Shown: in pieces, positions 50,215-59,500 of the stretch
How the letters are laid out: each line of letters begins with the position of its first letter
How positions within the stretch are numbered: position 1 is the stretch's first letter
From: Segatella copri
GTDB taxonomy: Bacteria > Bacteroidota > Bacteroidia > Bacteroidales > Bacteroidaceae
Reading direction: 5' to 3'
Assembly: GCF_015074785.1 (NCBI RefSeq)
Contig: NZ_CP042464.1
Location: 62,001 to 126,000 of the forward strand
Length of the DNA: 64,000 nucleotides
The notes under the pieces: generated by a model
The model's database searches: none
The model's input: only the letters and a program-made list of their open reading frames with translations
Told to the model about the DNA's origin: nothing
Made by a program: the position numbers and the translations under genes

Positions 50215-51483
50215 CTAAAGGTCCTGTCCGATATCAGAACGGAAGTACTTGTCGGTGAACTGGATCTTCTGTGCCTCAGCAAAGCTCTTCTTCAAGGCTT
50301 CTTCCTTGTCCTTGCCGTAGCTGCTTACGCAGATGACACGACCACCGTTGGTTACTACCTGACCATCCTTCATAGCTGTACCGGAGTGGAATACTACCGA
50401 ACCTTCTACATCGTCGATGCCCTGGATAGGATAACCCTTCTTGTAAGCCTCTGGATAACCGCCGCTTACGAGCATTACGCAGACTGCTGCACGCTCGTCA
50501 AACTCGATGCTGCGCTTGTCCAAGTCGCCTGCTGCTACACCCTCGAAGAGATCCACGATGTCGCTCTTCAGACGGAGCATCACGCTCTCTGTCTCAGGAT
50601 CACCCATACGGCAGTTGTACTCGATGACCATAGGTTCGCCTTCAACGTTGATCAGACCGAAGAAGATGAATCCCTTATAGTCGATGTTCTCCTCAGCAAG
50701 TCCCTCTACTGTAGGACGGATGATGCGCTCTTCAACCTTCTGCATCCACTCCTTGGTAGCGAATGGTACAGGGGTAACGCTACCCATACCACCGGTATTC
50801 AGACCGGTATCGTGCTCGCCGATGCGCTTGTAATCCTTAGCCTCAGGCAGAATCTTGTAGTTCTTGCCGTCAGTCAATACGAATACAGAGCACTCAATGC
50901 CGCTGAGGAATTCCTCGATGACTACGCGTGCCGAAGCGTTGCCGAACATACCGCCGAGCATCTCCTTGAACTCCTTCTTAGCCTCTTCCAGGGTAGGGAG
51001 GATGAGAACGCCCTTACCGGCGCACAAACCGTCAGCCTTCAATACATAAGGAGCCTTCAGTGTCTCCAGGAATTTCAAGCCTTCCTCTACGTGCTCGCCG
51101 TCGAAAGTCTCATACTGGGCAGTAGGGATGTTGTGGCGCTTCATGAACTTCTTGGCGAAGTCCTTGCTGCCTTCCAATACGGCGCCAGCCTTTGATGGAC
51201 CGATGACAGGGATGTTCTGGGTGCGAGGATCGTTCTTGAAGTCATCGTAAACACCCTTTACCAATGGGTCTTCCGGACCAACTACCACCATATCAACGCC
51301 ATTTTCTACTGTGAAGTTCTTGAGCGCCTCAAAGTCGTCTGCCTTGATATCTACGTTCTCGCCGACATTCTGAGTACCGGCATTACCTGGAGCGATGAAG
51401 AGTTTCTCACACTTCTCGCTCTGAGCGATTTTCCATGCTAAGGCGTGCTCGCGGCCACCGCCTCCTAACAATAAAATTTTCAT
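50215..51483 (-). CDS. purD: phosphoribosylamine--glycine ligase
   Basis: ATP-grasp enzyme that joins glycine to phosphoribosylamine in purine synthesis. The 422-residue protein begins [20 protein letters not shown] (family start), then [32 protein letters not shown] and the ATP-binding [20 protein letters not shown]. Later motifs are [31 protein letters not shown] and [20 protein letters not shown]. It is the first gene of a series that continues into membrane and metal-transport genes. Confidence 0.96.
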   Translation of the reverse strand: MKILLLGGGGREHALAWKIAQSEKCEKLFIAPGNAGTQNVGENVDIKADDFEALKNFTVENGVDMVVVGPEDPLVKGVYDDFKNDPRTQNIPVIGPSKAGAVLEGSKDFAKKFMKRHNIPTAQYETFDGEHVEEGLKFLETLKAPYVLKADGLCAGKGVLILPTLEEAKKEFKEMLGGMFGNASARVVIEEFLSGIECSVFVLTDGKNYKILPEAKDYKRIGEHDTGLNTGGMGSVTPVPFATKEWMQKVEERIIRPTVEGLAEENIDYKGFIFFGLINVEGEPMVIEYNCRMGDPETESVMLRLKSDIVDLFEGVAAGDLDKRSIEFDERAAVCVMLVSGGYPEAYKKGYPIQGIDDVEGSVVFHSGTAMKDGQVVTNGGRVICVSSYGKDKEEALKKSFAEAQKIQFTDKYFRSDIGQDL

Positions 51484-51516
51484 TTGCTGTAAGTTATTGT
51501 TTGTTATTTGATGTAG

Positions 51517-51549
51517 AAGTAAACTCCCCTTTTCGGGGGGATGTTTACT
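51517..51549. terminator. hairpin between the S9 peptidase gene and purD
   Basis: The arms AGTAAAC and GTTTACT enclose a TCCCC/GGGGG inner stem with loop TTTTC. Located after the S9 peptidase gene; the following minus-strand bases are moderately T-rich. Confidence 0.6.
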
Positions 51550-51558
51550 CCTAGATAT

Positions 51559-53853
51559 TTACTTGAGATAATCGAAGAAATAATTGCTGATGCGCTCATG
51601 CAGATGAGTGCTCTGATGACCTCTCATGTTGTGAGGCTCGCCAGGATAGACGAAGAAGTCTGGCTGGGTGCCTGCTGCGATGCAAGCCTTGAGGAAGGTG
51701 AGGCAGTGCTGTGGCACTACGGTCACATCGTTCAAGCCCTGGATAATCTGCAGCTTGCCCTTCAGGTTCTTTGCCTGATAGAGCAGGGAGGTCTTCTTGT
51801 AACCCTCTGGGTTGGTCTGTGGGGTGTCCATATAGCGCTCGCCATACATCACCTCGTACCAGTGCCAGTCGATTACCGGACCGCCTGCTACGCCTACCTT
51901 GAACACATCAGGGTGGTTGGTCATCAGCGAGATGGTCATGAATCCGCCGAAGCTCCAGCCGTGAACGCCAATCTTGTCAGCATCTACGTAAGGAAGCGTC
52001 TTCAGATATTCCACGCCCTTCATCTGGTCTTGCATCTCAATCTGTCCGAGCTGACGGAAGGTAGCCTGCTCGAAAGCCTTGCCACGGTTCTCGCTTCCAC
52101 GGTTGTCGAGGATGAAGAGCAGATAGCCCTTTTCTGCCATGTAGGTTTCCCAACCACGGCTAGAGTAGTTCCAGCGGGCATCTACGTTGTGGGCATGAGG
52201 TCCACCATATACATATATAATGGTAGGATACTTCTTGTTTGGATCGAAGTTTACCGGCTTCACCATTCTCCAGTAGAGGTCTGTTTCGCCATCGGCAGCC
52301 TTGATGGTACCGCAGCTGTACTCAGGCACATTGTAGCCCTTCCAAGGGTTCTCGGCTGTGAAGTAAGCGGTGCGCTTGCCGTTCTCGGTATTCACGAGGG
52401 CAATCTTGCGAGGCACGGTAGGAGTAGAGTAGTTGTCGAAGACATACTGTCCGTTCTCGCTCAAAGTGGCGCTGTGCCATCCCTTGCCGCAATCATCTAC
52501 CAGCGTACGTTTGCCGGTTTTTGTATCTACGGCAAAGATGTTTCTCTGGATAGGCGATTTCTCGTTGGATGCGATGATGATACTCTTGCGCTTGCTGTTG
52601 AAACCGAGCACTTCCATCACTTCCCATTTGCCGGAAGTCAACTGCTTGATTTCGAGCGATTCCGTGTTGCTTGCCATGCGGCTTCCGTGCTTGCCCAGGG
52701 TGCAGAGATAGAGGTGGTTGTAGCCATCCTTGCGGCTCTGCATGATAAAGCTGTTGCTGTCCCAAGGCAGGAACTGGATAGGATGACATGGTTCTACATA
52801 TTTCTCATCGGTCTCGCGATAGAGTTCGCCTGTCTTCTCGCCGGTTTCTGCATTGTAGGCAGTCAGACGGCAGTCGTTCTGGTCGCGGTTCAGTTCGAAC
52901 ATATAGATGGTCTTGCTGTCCGGACTCCATGCGATGTTGGTGAAGTAGCGGTCGGTTGGATCGCCAGCTTTCAGATAGACGGTCTTGCCGGTCATGCAGT
53001 CGAACACGCCTACGGTTACCTTGTGTGATGTCTCGCCAGTCATCGGATACTTGTCTGGTGCAGGAGTAGCAATGCAACTCTGTGTTTCAGGATGGTTGAA
53101 ACCGATTTCCGGGATGTCGACCTGCGGATAGTCGGTTACCATACTCTGGTCCATGCGATAGAAGGCGAGCAGTTCGCCGTTCGGACTCCAGAAGGTTCCC
53201 TTGCTGATACCGAACTCATCGCGGTGAACACTCTGTCCATAAACAATTTCGCGGCTTCCGTCCTTTGAGAGCTGGAAATCGTGAGATTTCTTCTCTTTTG
53301 TCAGGGTGTTGCTGGTTACATCGAAGGTACGCACATAGAGGTTGCTGCCCTTCAGATAGGCGAAGGCGTTCTGCTGGGCGTTGGCCTCCAGGAGGTTCTC
53401 GCCGTCAGCAAAATCCATCTCGCTCAGCAGCTTATGCTTCTTGAAGTCTACGGTATAAGTCTTGCTGCCGTTGCTTACCATCACGATGTTCTTGCCTGCA
53501 AAAGGGAAGAGAGCATTGTAGAGGGCTCTTACCTTGATGTCTTTGGTAGGAGCAATCCACTGGTTGATGTCATTGATGCCGAAGAGTCTGGTCTCCTTGC
53601 CTGTCGTCTTGTTGACGAGATAGCAGGCATCCACATCCTGGCGAACGAGTTCATTGCCCCACCAGGTGCACCAGCGGTTCTTAGCTACCATGTTACGATA
53701 GTTGTTGCCGCCGAAGTTCAGGTCTTCCAATGTAAAGGTTTTCTCGCCTTTCTGAGCAGGAACCACGCCCTGAGCCTGTAAGTCGGTTGCATTCATAGCC
53801 ATCATGATCATAGCAGCAAAAGATAATTTATAAATTGAATTCTTCAGATTCAT
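51559..53853 (-). CDS. S9 family dipeptidyl peptidase (DPP-IV-like)
   Basis: Exported serine peptidase of about 764 residues. The start at 53853 gives a signal peptide (MNLKNSIYKLSFAAMIMMAM then NATDLQAQ); a longer frame to 53886 begins inside a hairpin and is rejected. The N-terminal beta-propeller (about 40-480) has WSPDSKTIYMFELNRDQND and GTFWSPNGELLAFYRMDQS. The C-terminal alpha/beta hydrolase has YPTIIYVYGGPHAH, GVHGWSFGGFMTISLM (Ser nucleophile), then QIIQGLNDVTV (Asp) and YPGEPHNMRG (His). DPP-IV enzymes of this group release Xaa-Pro dipeptides for peptide uptake. Confidence 0.93.
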   Translation of the reverse strand: MNLKNSIYKLSFAAMIMMAMNATDLQAQGVVPAQKGEKTFTLEDLNFGGNNYRNMVAKNRWCTWWGNELVRQDVDACYLVNKTTGKETRLFGINDINQWIAPTKDIKVRALYNALFPFAGKNIVMVSNGSKTYTVDFKKHKLLSEMDFADGENLLEANAQQNAFAYLKGSNLYVRTFDVTSNTLTKEKKSHDFQLSKDGSREIVYGQSVHRDEFGISKGTFWSPNGELLAFYRMDQSMVTDYPQVDIPEIGFNHPETQSCIATPAPDKYPMTGETSHKVTVGVFDCMTGKTVYLKAGDPTDRYFTNIAWSPDSKTIYMFELNRDQNDCRLTAYNAETGEKTGELYRETDEKYVEPCHPIQFLPWDSNSFIMQSRKDGYNHLYLCTLGKHGSRMASNTESLEIKQLTSGKWEVMEVLGFNSKRKSIIIASNEKSPIQRNIFAVDTKTGKRTLVDDCGKGWHSATLSENGQYVFDNYSTPTVPRKIALVNTENGKRTAYFTAENPWKGYNVPEYSCGTIKAADGETDLYWRMVKPVNFDPNKKYPTIIYVYGGPHAHNVDARWNYSSRGWETYMAEKGYLLFILDNRGSENRGKAFEQATFRQLGQIEMQDQMKGVEYLKTLPYVDADKIGVHGWSFGGFMTISLMTNHPDVFKVGVAGGPVIDWHWYEVMYGERYMDTPQTNPEGYKKTSLLYQAKNLKGKLQIIQGLNDVTVVPQHCLTFLKACIAAGTQPDFFVYPGEPHNMRGHQSTHLHERISNYFFDYLK

Positions 53854-53879
53854 TATATTCTTTACTTTATCGGGTTTAC

Positions 53880-53911
53880 CACCCATGCGTCGTGAAACAC
53901 GACGTATGGGT
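53880..53911 (-). terminator. hairpin with GTTTC loop between RlmL-like and S9 genes
   Basis: On the minus strand ACCCATACGTCGT and ACGACGCATGGGT (one mismatch) enclose GTTTC. It directly follows the RlmL-like gene and precedes the S9 start; the plus-strand loop is GAAAC. Confidence 0.55.
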
Positions 53912-53922
53912 AGTATGTCTTT

Positions 53923-55503
53923 TTAATCCTCGTCGTCGAAGTCAACGCTGAAGTTCTTCTTGCCTCCGCGCTTGCCTCCGAAATCACGGCTACCACGTTT
54001 GTCGCCTTTGAAGCCACCACGCTTGTCGCCTTTCTCGAAACGCTTTCCGTCGCGCTTGCCACCGAAGTCACGGCCACCCTTGCGGTCGCCCTTGAAGCTA
54101 CGGCTGCCACGCTTGTCATCGTCGTCATCATTGCGTCGACCGCCACCGATACGTGAACGGCCGCCCTTATGGAACTCAGCACGCTTCTTCTCGAAGTCTT
54201 CCAGACGGTGAGTATGGAACTTGAAAGAACGGATATCGTCCTCCTCGTTTTCTGTCTCCTCGCTTACACGCTTCTTGAATTCACGCTCCTTCTTGAAACG
54301 GTGCTTCTGAGCCATCTCGCTCTTCTCGCGCTCAGTCTTCACAATACCGCCTTCAGAACGGAAGTCCTTCATCTTGCCGTCGAACATCACATACTTGCGG
54401 AATTCGCACTCCAAGCTTCCGTTGAATACAGGAATCTTGATAGATGGTTTCAGACCAATCTGCTCGAAGCACTCCTCGCGGTAGCTCAATACCCAAGCCT
54501 CGTTGCCGGCAAAAGCCTTCTTGAAGCGCTCACCTATCATCTTGTAGGTGTTCAGAAGGTTAGGGGTAGAGATGCGCTCGCCGTATGGAGGGTTCATCAC
54601 GATGATGCTCTTCTCGGCAGGCTGGGTGAAGTCCTTGAAGTCCTGCTGGGCGATGGTGATATCCTTGCTCAGTCCGGCAGCACGCACGTTGAGGTTGGCT
54701 GTGTTCACCGCCTTCATATCTACATCATATCCGTAGATGTGGTGCTCGAACTCACGCTCTTGAGAGTCGTCGTTATAGATTATGTCGAAGAGATCCTGGT
54801 CGAAATCGTTCCATTTCTCGAAGGCAAACTCCTTGCGGAATACACCTGGAGAGATGTTGCGGGCGATGAGGGCAGCTTCGATGGCGATGGTACCTGAACC
54901 ACACATCGGGTCGATGAAATCGCATTCGCCCTTCCAGCCAGTCATCAGAATCATACCTGCAGCGAGAACCTCGTTCAGAGGAGCCTCTACCTGCTCCTGG
55001 CGGTAGCCACGGCGGTGCAGACTCTCACCACTCGAATCGAGACTCAAGGTGGCATTGTCTTCTGCAATGTGGATGTTGAGACGGATATCCGGGTTAGATA
55101 CGCTGATATTTGGACGTGTACCCTGCTTCTCGCGGAACCAGTCAACAATCGCATCCTTTACCTTGTAGGTTACGAAGCGTGAGTTGCGGAACTCCTCTGA
55201 GTAGACTACTGAGTCAACAGAGAAAGTCTTCTTCACGTCTAAGATGTCATCCCACTTGATCTTCTGGATCTGATCATATACCTCTTCAGCGCTTCTAGCC
55301 TTGAAGTGCTTGATAGGCTTTAAGATACGGATGGCTGTGTGCAACTGGAAGTTAGCACGATACATCATTTCCTTGTCGCCTGTGAAAGACACCATGCGGC
55401 GACCGATCTGTACATTATTGGCACCCAACTGGGTGAGCTCTTCAGCCAAGACAGGCTCGAGGCCCATGAAGGTCTTGGCAATGAGTTCAAATTCCTGTTC
55501 CAT
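53923..55503 (-). CDS. THUMP-domain class I methyltransferase (RlmL-like) with RGG-type tail
   Basis: A 526-residue RNA methyltransferase, probably for 23S rRNA guanine. The THUMP domain covers about residues 50-160. The Rossmann-like methyltransferase has DFIDPMCGSGTIAIEAALIA (SAM motif I), YGYDVDMKAVNTANLNVRAA and the catalytic IIVMNPPYGERIST (NPPY). The family usually ends near residue 390. Here about 130 extra residues follow: a charged linker (FKKEREFKKRVSEETENEED) and a Gly/Arg/Lys/Asp tail with repeated RGSRDFGGKR and RFEKGDKRGG, typical of RNA-binding RGG tails. It overlaps cysE by 17 bp. Confidence 0.88.
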   Translation of the reverse strand: MEQEFELIAKTFMGLEPVLAEELTQLGANNVQIGRRMVSFTGDKEMMYRANFQLHTAIRILKPIKHFKARSAEEVYDQIQKIKWDDILDVKKTFSVDSVVYSEEFRNSRFVTYKVKDAIVDWFREKQGTRPNISVSNPDIRLNIHIAEDNATLSLDSSGESLHRRGYRQEQVEAPLNEVLAAGMILMTGWKGECDFIDPMCGSGTIAIEAALIARNISPGVFRKEFAFEKWNDFDQDLFDIIYNDDSQEREFEHHIYGYDVDMKAVNTANLNVRAAGLSKDITIAQQDFKDFTQPAEKSIIVMNPPYGERISTPNLLNTYKMIGERFKKAFAGNEAWVLSYREECFEQIGLKPSIKIPVFNGSLECEFRKYVMFDGKMKDFRSEGGIVKTEREKSEMAQKHRFKKEREFKKRVSEETENEEDDIRSFKFHTHRLEDFEKKRAEFHKGGRSRIGGGRRNDDDDDKRGSRSFKGDRKGGRDFGGKRDGKRFEKGDKRGGFKGDKRGSRDFGGKRGGKKNFSVDFDDED

Positions 55504-56428
55504 TATTGAATTCTATATCTAATAAACTTTGTTTTTCTTTTTTATATTTCTTTGTTTTCGGTTTCATATCCTTGGTAACCCATACGTTGGCTCCCACTAC
55601 GCAGCCTTCTCCGATGGTGATGCGACCGAGGATGGTGGCATTGGCGTAGACGATGACATCATTTTCGAGGATAGGGTGGCGAGGGATTCCCTTGATAGGA
55701 TTGCCGTCCTTATCGAGAGGGAAACTCTTGGCTCCGAGGGTTACACCCTGGTAGAGTTTCACATTGTCGCCGATGATGCAGGTAGCTCCAATCACCACAC
55801 CCGTACCGTGGTCGATGGTGAAGTGCTTGCCGATGGTAGCCTCCGGGTTGATGTCAATACCGGTTTCCGAATGCGCCAGCTCAGTCATCATTCTCGGAAT
55901 GAGCGGCACTCCCAGTTCGTGCAGCACGTGAGCGATGCGGTAGTTGGTAATCGCCTTGATGACCGGGTAGCAGGAGATGATTTCTCCGTGGCTCATGGCA
56001 GCCGGGTCGCCCTCGTAGGCAGCCTCTACATCGGTAGCCAGAATCTTGCGAAGTCTCGGGAATTCCATGATTGCCTTGGCTGCAATCACGCCTGCCTTGG
56101 CACGCTGGTGCTGCAGTTCAGCCTGGGTTTCCGTTTCGCAGTCGTTGGCGAAGCAGAGACCGGCGAGAATCTGCTCTGACAGCATCTCATAGAGTTTCTC
56201 TACTCTTACTCCAATATGATATTTGATGGTTGAGATATTTACCGAAGAATTGCCGAAATATCCCGGAAAGAGGATAGAACGGGACAAACTGATGATTTCT
56301 TCGAGCGCCTTGCCCGAAGGAAGTGGATTCCCGTCTCGATGCTGATGGAAGAGACCCTTCAAAGATTCGGCGCTCGAAAGCTCCTCGATGGTCTCTGTCA
56401 GCTGATGAGTTAATGTATCTTTACTCAT
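55487..56428 (-). CDS. cysE: serine O-acetyltransferase
   Basis: Makes O-acetylserine for cysteine synthesis. The 313-residue protein has an N-terminal helical domain (about 1-150, LSSAESLKGLFHQHRDGNPL then SRSILFPGYFGN) and the left-handed beta helix of hexapeptide repeats (about 185-290: GIDINPEATIGKHFTIDHGT, GVVIGATCIIGDNVKLYQGV, HPILENDVIVYANATILGRI). Catalytic His and Asp are in ALSHSETGID-type text, here AHSETGIDINPEA, and in FTIDHGTGVV. The extended first domain fits the EpsC-like group. A promoter lies at 56458-56488. Confidence 0.93.
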   Translation of the reverse strand: MSKDTLTHQLTETIEELSSAESLKGLFHQHRDGNPLPSGKALEEIISLSRSILFPGYFGNSSVNISTIKYHIGVRVEKLYEMLSEQILAGLCFANDCETETQAELQHQRAKAGVIAAKAIMEFPRLRKILATDVEAAYEGDPAAMSHGEIISCYPVIKAITNYRIAHVLHELGVPLIPRMMTELAHSETGIDINPEATIGKHFTIDHGTGVVIGATCIIGDNVKLYQGVTLGAKSFPLDKDGNPIKGIPRHPILENDVIVYANATILGRITIGEGCVVGANVWVTKDMKPKTKKYKKEKQSLLDIEFNNGTGI

Positions 56429-56457
56429 TTTCTTAATGTCTCAATAAAATTTGAGTG

Positions 56458-56488
56458 CAAAGATACGATTATTTTCTTGAATGACAAA
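56458..56488 (-). promoter_or_regulatory. promoter of cysE
   Basis: On the minus strand TTTG (56485-56488), 19 nt, then TATCTTTG (56458-56465), 30 bp before the cysE start. Confidence 0.65.
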
Positions 56489-56550
56489 GAAATAGCTACG
56501 GTTTTTTGTATTTTTTAGAGTGATTTTTTGAGGGATGAAAGACGGAAAGA

Positions 56551-56579
56551 CCCATGTACGGTGTTTTACCGTACATGGG
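56551..56579. terminator. hairpin with GTTTT loop after the dehydratase-activase fusion
   Basis: The perfect 12-bp arms CCCATGTACGGT and ACCGTACATGGG enclose GTTTT. It lies 11 bp after the stop of the giant fusion gene and may terminate it on the minus strand. Confidence 0.65.
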
Positions 56580-56590
56580 CCTGGCTTGTC

Positions 56591-59500
56591 TTATTTTGCG
56601 ATGCTGTCCAGGAAGAGGAGCAGTCGGTTGGTGACGTTTACCTCTGAAACACCGGAATCGAAGTCGAGCGATACAAGGTTGAGCATTGGGAAACGGTCGT
56701 GGAGACGTTTCTCGATGCCCTTGGAAATCACGTGGTTAGCAATGCAGCCGAAAGGCTGGAGCGAGATGATGTTGTTCACGCCATCACGGATGTAACCTAC
56801 GATGTCGGCAGGCAGAAGCCAGCCTTCGCCAAACTGGGCTGCGAGCGAAACCAGTCCCTGTACGTCCTTCGCATCATCATAGATATTGGTGAACGGACGG
56901 AAGTAGCGGAACTTGCCGGCTGCCTTGTTTACCTGGCGCAATCTTCTGCCTATCAGCGCCTGATAAGCGCCCTTGATGATGAAATCGGGCACTTTGGTGC
57001 AACTCAGCCGCATGTGTTTCTGTATCTCCACATTCACAAATTCCTGCAGGAAGAAAGGGGCAAGCAGAGGCGGAACCACCTCTATGCCGCGCGAAATGAT
57101 GTTCTGCTCCAGGAACTGGTGGGCGAAAGGATTGAACTTCAGGAAGATTTCGCCTACGATTCCTACCTTCGGCAACGTTCTGTCGAGGGTCATCTGGTTG
57201 AATTCTTCGGCTGCCTGTTCCAGGAGTCGGATGAGTCCTTTGGCTGAATTCTGGGCGATAGGTCCGTCTATCAACTGCATGTATTTATCGCGCAACTCTC
57301 TGGCAATGCCCGGTTTACGCTCTCTTACGATGCAGGCGTTGTACATTTCGTTGATTGCATCGCCATAGAAAATGGCGGTAACGATAATCTGACTGTATTT
57401 CAGCCAAGGCACATTGAAGCCATCCTGCTCGTTGTAGTCTTGCTTGTCGTCTGTTGAGCCTGATGCTTCGCCTGTTGAGGCTGTTACGCCGAGTGTGAGC
57501 AGCGGAATGTCCTGGAATCCATTGGAAATCATCGCACGCTTGATGAGACCGGCGTAGTTGGTTGCGCGACACTGGCCGCCCGTCTGACTCATCACTACTG
57601 CCGTATTATTCAGGTCGTATCTGCCTGATTTCAAGGCTTTGATGATGTCGCCGACGATAAGGGTTGCCGGATAACAGACTTCGTTGTTGGCAAACTTCAA
57701 GCCGAGTTCGGCGCTCACCTCATCGCTCATCGGAAGTACCTCTACATCATAGCCTATCAGTTTCAGGATAGGCGGAATGATAGGGGTGAGGTATTCGGTC
57801 ATGAAAGGAGCGAGAATCTTGCGATGAATATCCTGCTTGGTGAATACCTTGGTCTGCTGTAAATGTTGAATGTTGAGTGTTGAATGTTGAATTTCTTCTG
57901 CTGTTGAATTTTTCACTCTTCGTTCTTCACTCTTCACTTCCTTTACTCCCTTCAGGCTTTCTATGAGCGAGCGGACACGGAGCTTCAGGGAGCCGATATT
58001 GCTCACATCATCTATCTTCAACAGCGTGAAAGGCTTGTTGTGGCGCTTCATGATGTCGCGAATCTCGTCCTGGATAAAACTGTCAGGACCGCAGCCGAAG
58101 CTGGTCATCTGGACGAAATGAACCTCATCGCCCTGTTCGGCTGCCCATTGTGCTGCCTTCAGAATGCGGTTCATATACGCCCATTGCTTCACGAGATAAG
58201 TCTCTGGCTGACAGTTGTATGCTTCGTTGTTGTCCTGGCTGGCTAATGCAGCCTCATTTCTTTCTGCCGCCAGGTTCTCCAGATTGAAGTCTTTGAAATC
58301 TGCAAAGAGATTACCCCGGGCGATGTCTTCGCTGATGACGTTGACTCCCAGATTGGCAATCATCTCGCTCAGCTTGTGCTGAATCAGCGGGTCGGTATGA
58401 TAAGGACGGCCAGCCAGCAGAATCGTAAGTCCCTTGTTCGGCTTCAGAATCTTGTCTTCGTTCGTTTTCTGAGCCTCTGTTTCTTCATTTTTCAGAATCT
58501 TCCAGCCCTGTTTCTTAATCTCAGCTGCATATACTGCCTGAGCATAGAGGGCTTCTCTCAGCGCTTTACGGGCAGTCTTCTTGCTTACACCCAGTTGCTT
58601 GAGATAATCGGTAATCTGTTTTTCCAGCGCCTTAGGCTGGGCAAAGTTGATGACGGGCGTATCGATTGGTTTCTTCAGATTGATGACCGACTTGATGACA
58701 TCGCTGTAGCCCGAAACGACCGGACAGTTGAAGCTGTTCAGCGTATTCTTCGGGTCGTCATTATGTTCATAAACCACGTATGGCATGAGGATGCGGTCAA
58801 CCTTCGGGTTCTCGTTGAGTTCCTTCAGATGACTGTGAGCCAGTTTAGCCGGGAAGCAGATATTGTCGCTCATCACCGTATTCAAGGCTCCTTCATACTG
58901 GCTGAAAGTGGAATCGGAAGAGAGAATCACGCCCAATCCTGCTGCCCGGAGCAGCGCATTCCAGAACGGATATTCCTCGTACATGTTGAGGATGCGAGGA
59001 ATGCCTACTTTGACGTTGTGTTTTACAACGTCAAGTGGGTTAACCGTCTCTCTGTCAAAGAGTAAACTATATTTGTATTCGTAAATATTTTTGCCTTTTC
59101 CTCCGTTTGCTCCCTTGTTGTTAAACACACGCTCGCACTTGTTTCCGGAGTAGAATCGGTTGCCGCCGGCAAAGGTGTAGCGGGAAACATAACAATGGTT
59201 TTCGCAGCCTTTGCATTGCAGTTGCTTGGTTTCATAATGAGCCAGATTCTGGAGATCATCGATGGATCTTGATGAGGCAGGGTGCTCGTCTTCTGCAGAT
59301 GTGCGATGCTTGTAATCTGCCGCCGCATGAAGGGCACAGCCGTAGGCGCCCATCAGTTCAGGCATGTTGCTTCGTGCCACTTCGGTATGGGTGAGTAACT
59401 CGAATGCTCTTACCACCGCATCGTTTCTCATCGTACCACCCTGCACAACGATTTTGCCTCCAAGGTTCTCATTACCATGGAGTTTCAATACCTTATAAAG

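Noticed and set aside
53854..53886. Longer start of the S9 peptidase
   Set aside because: It begins within a hairpin and precedes the signal peptide with polar residues; the ATG at 53853 is better.
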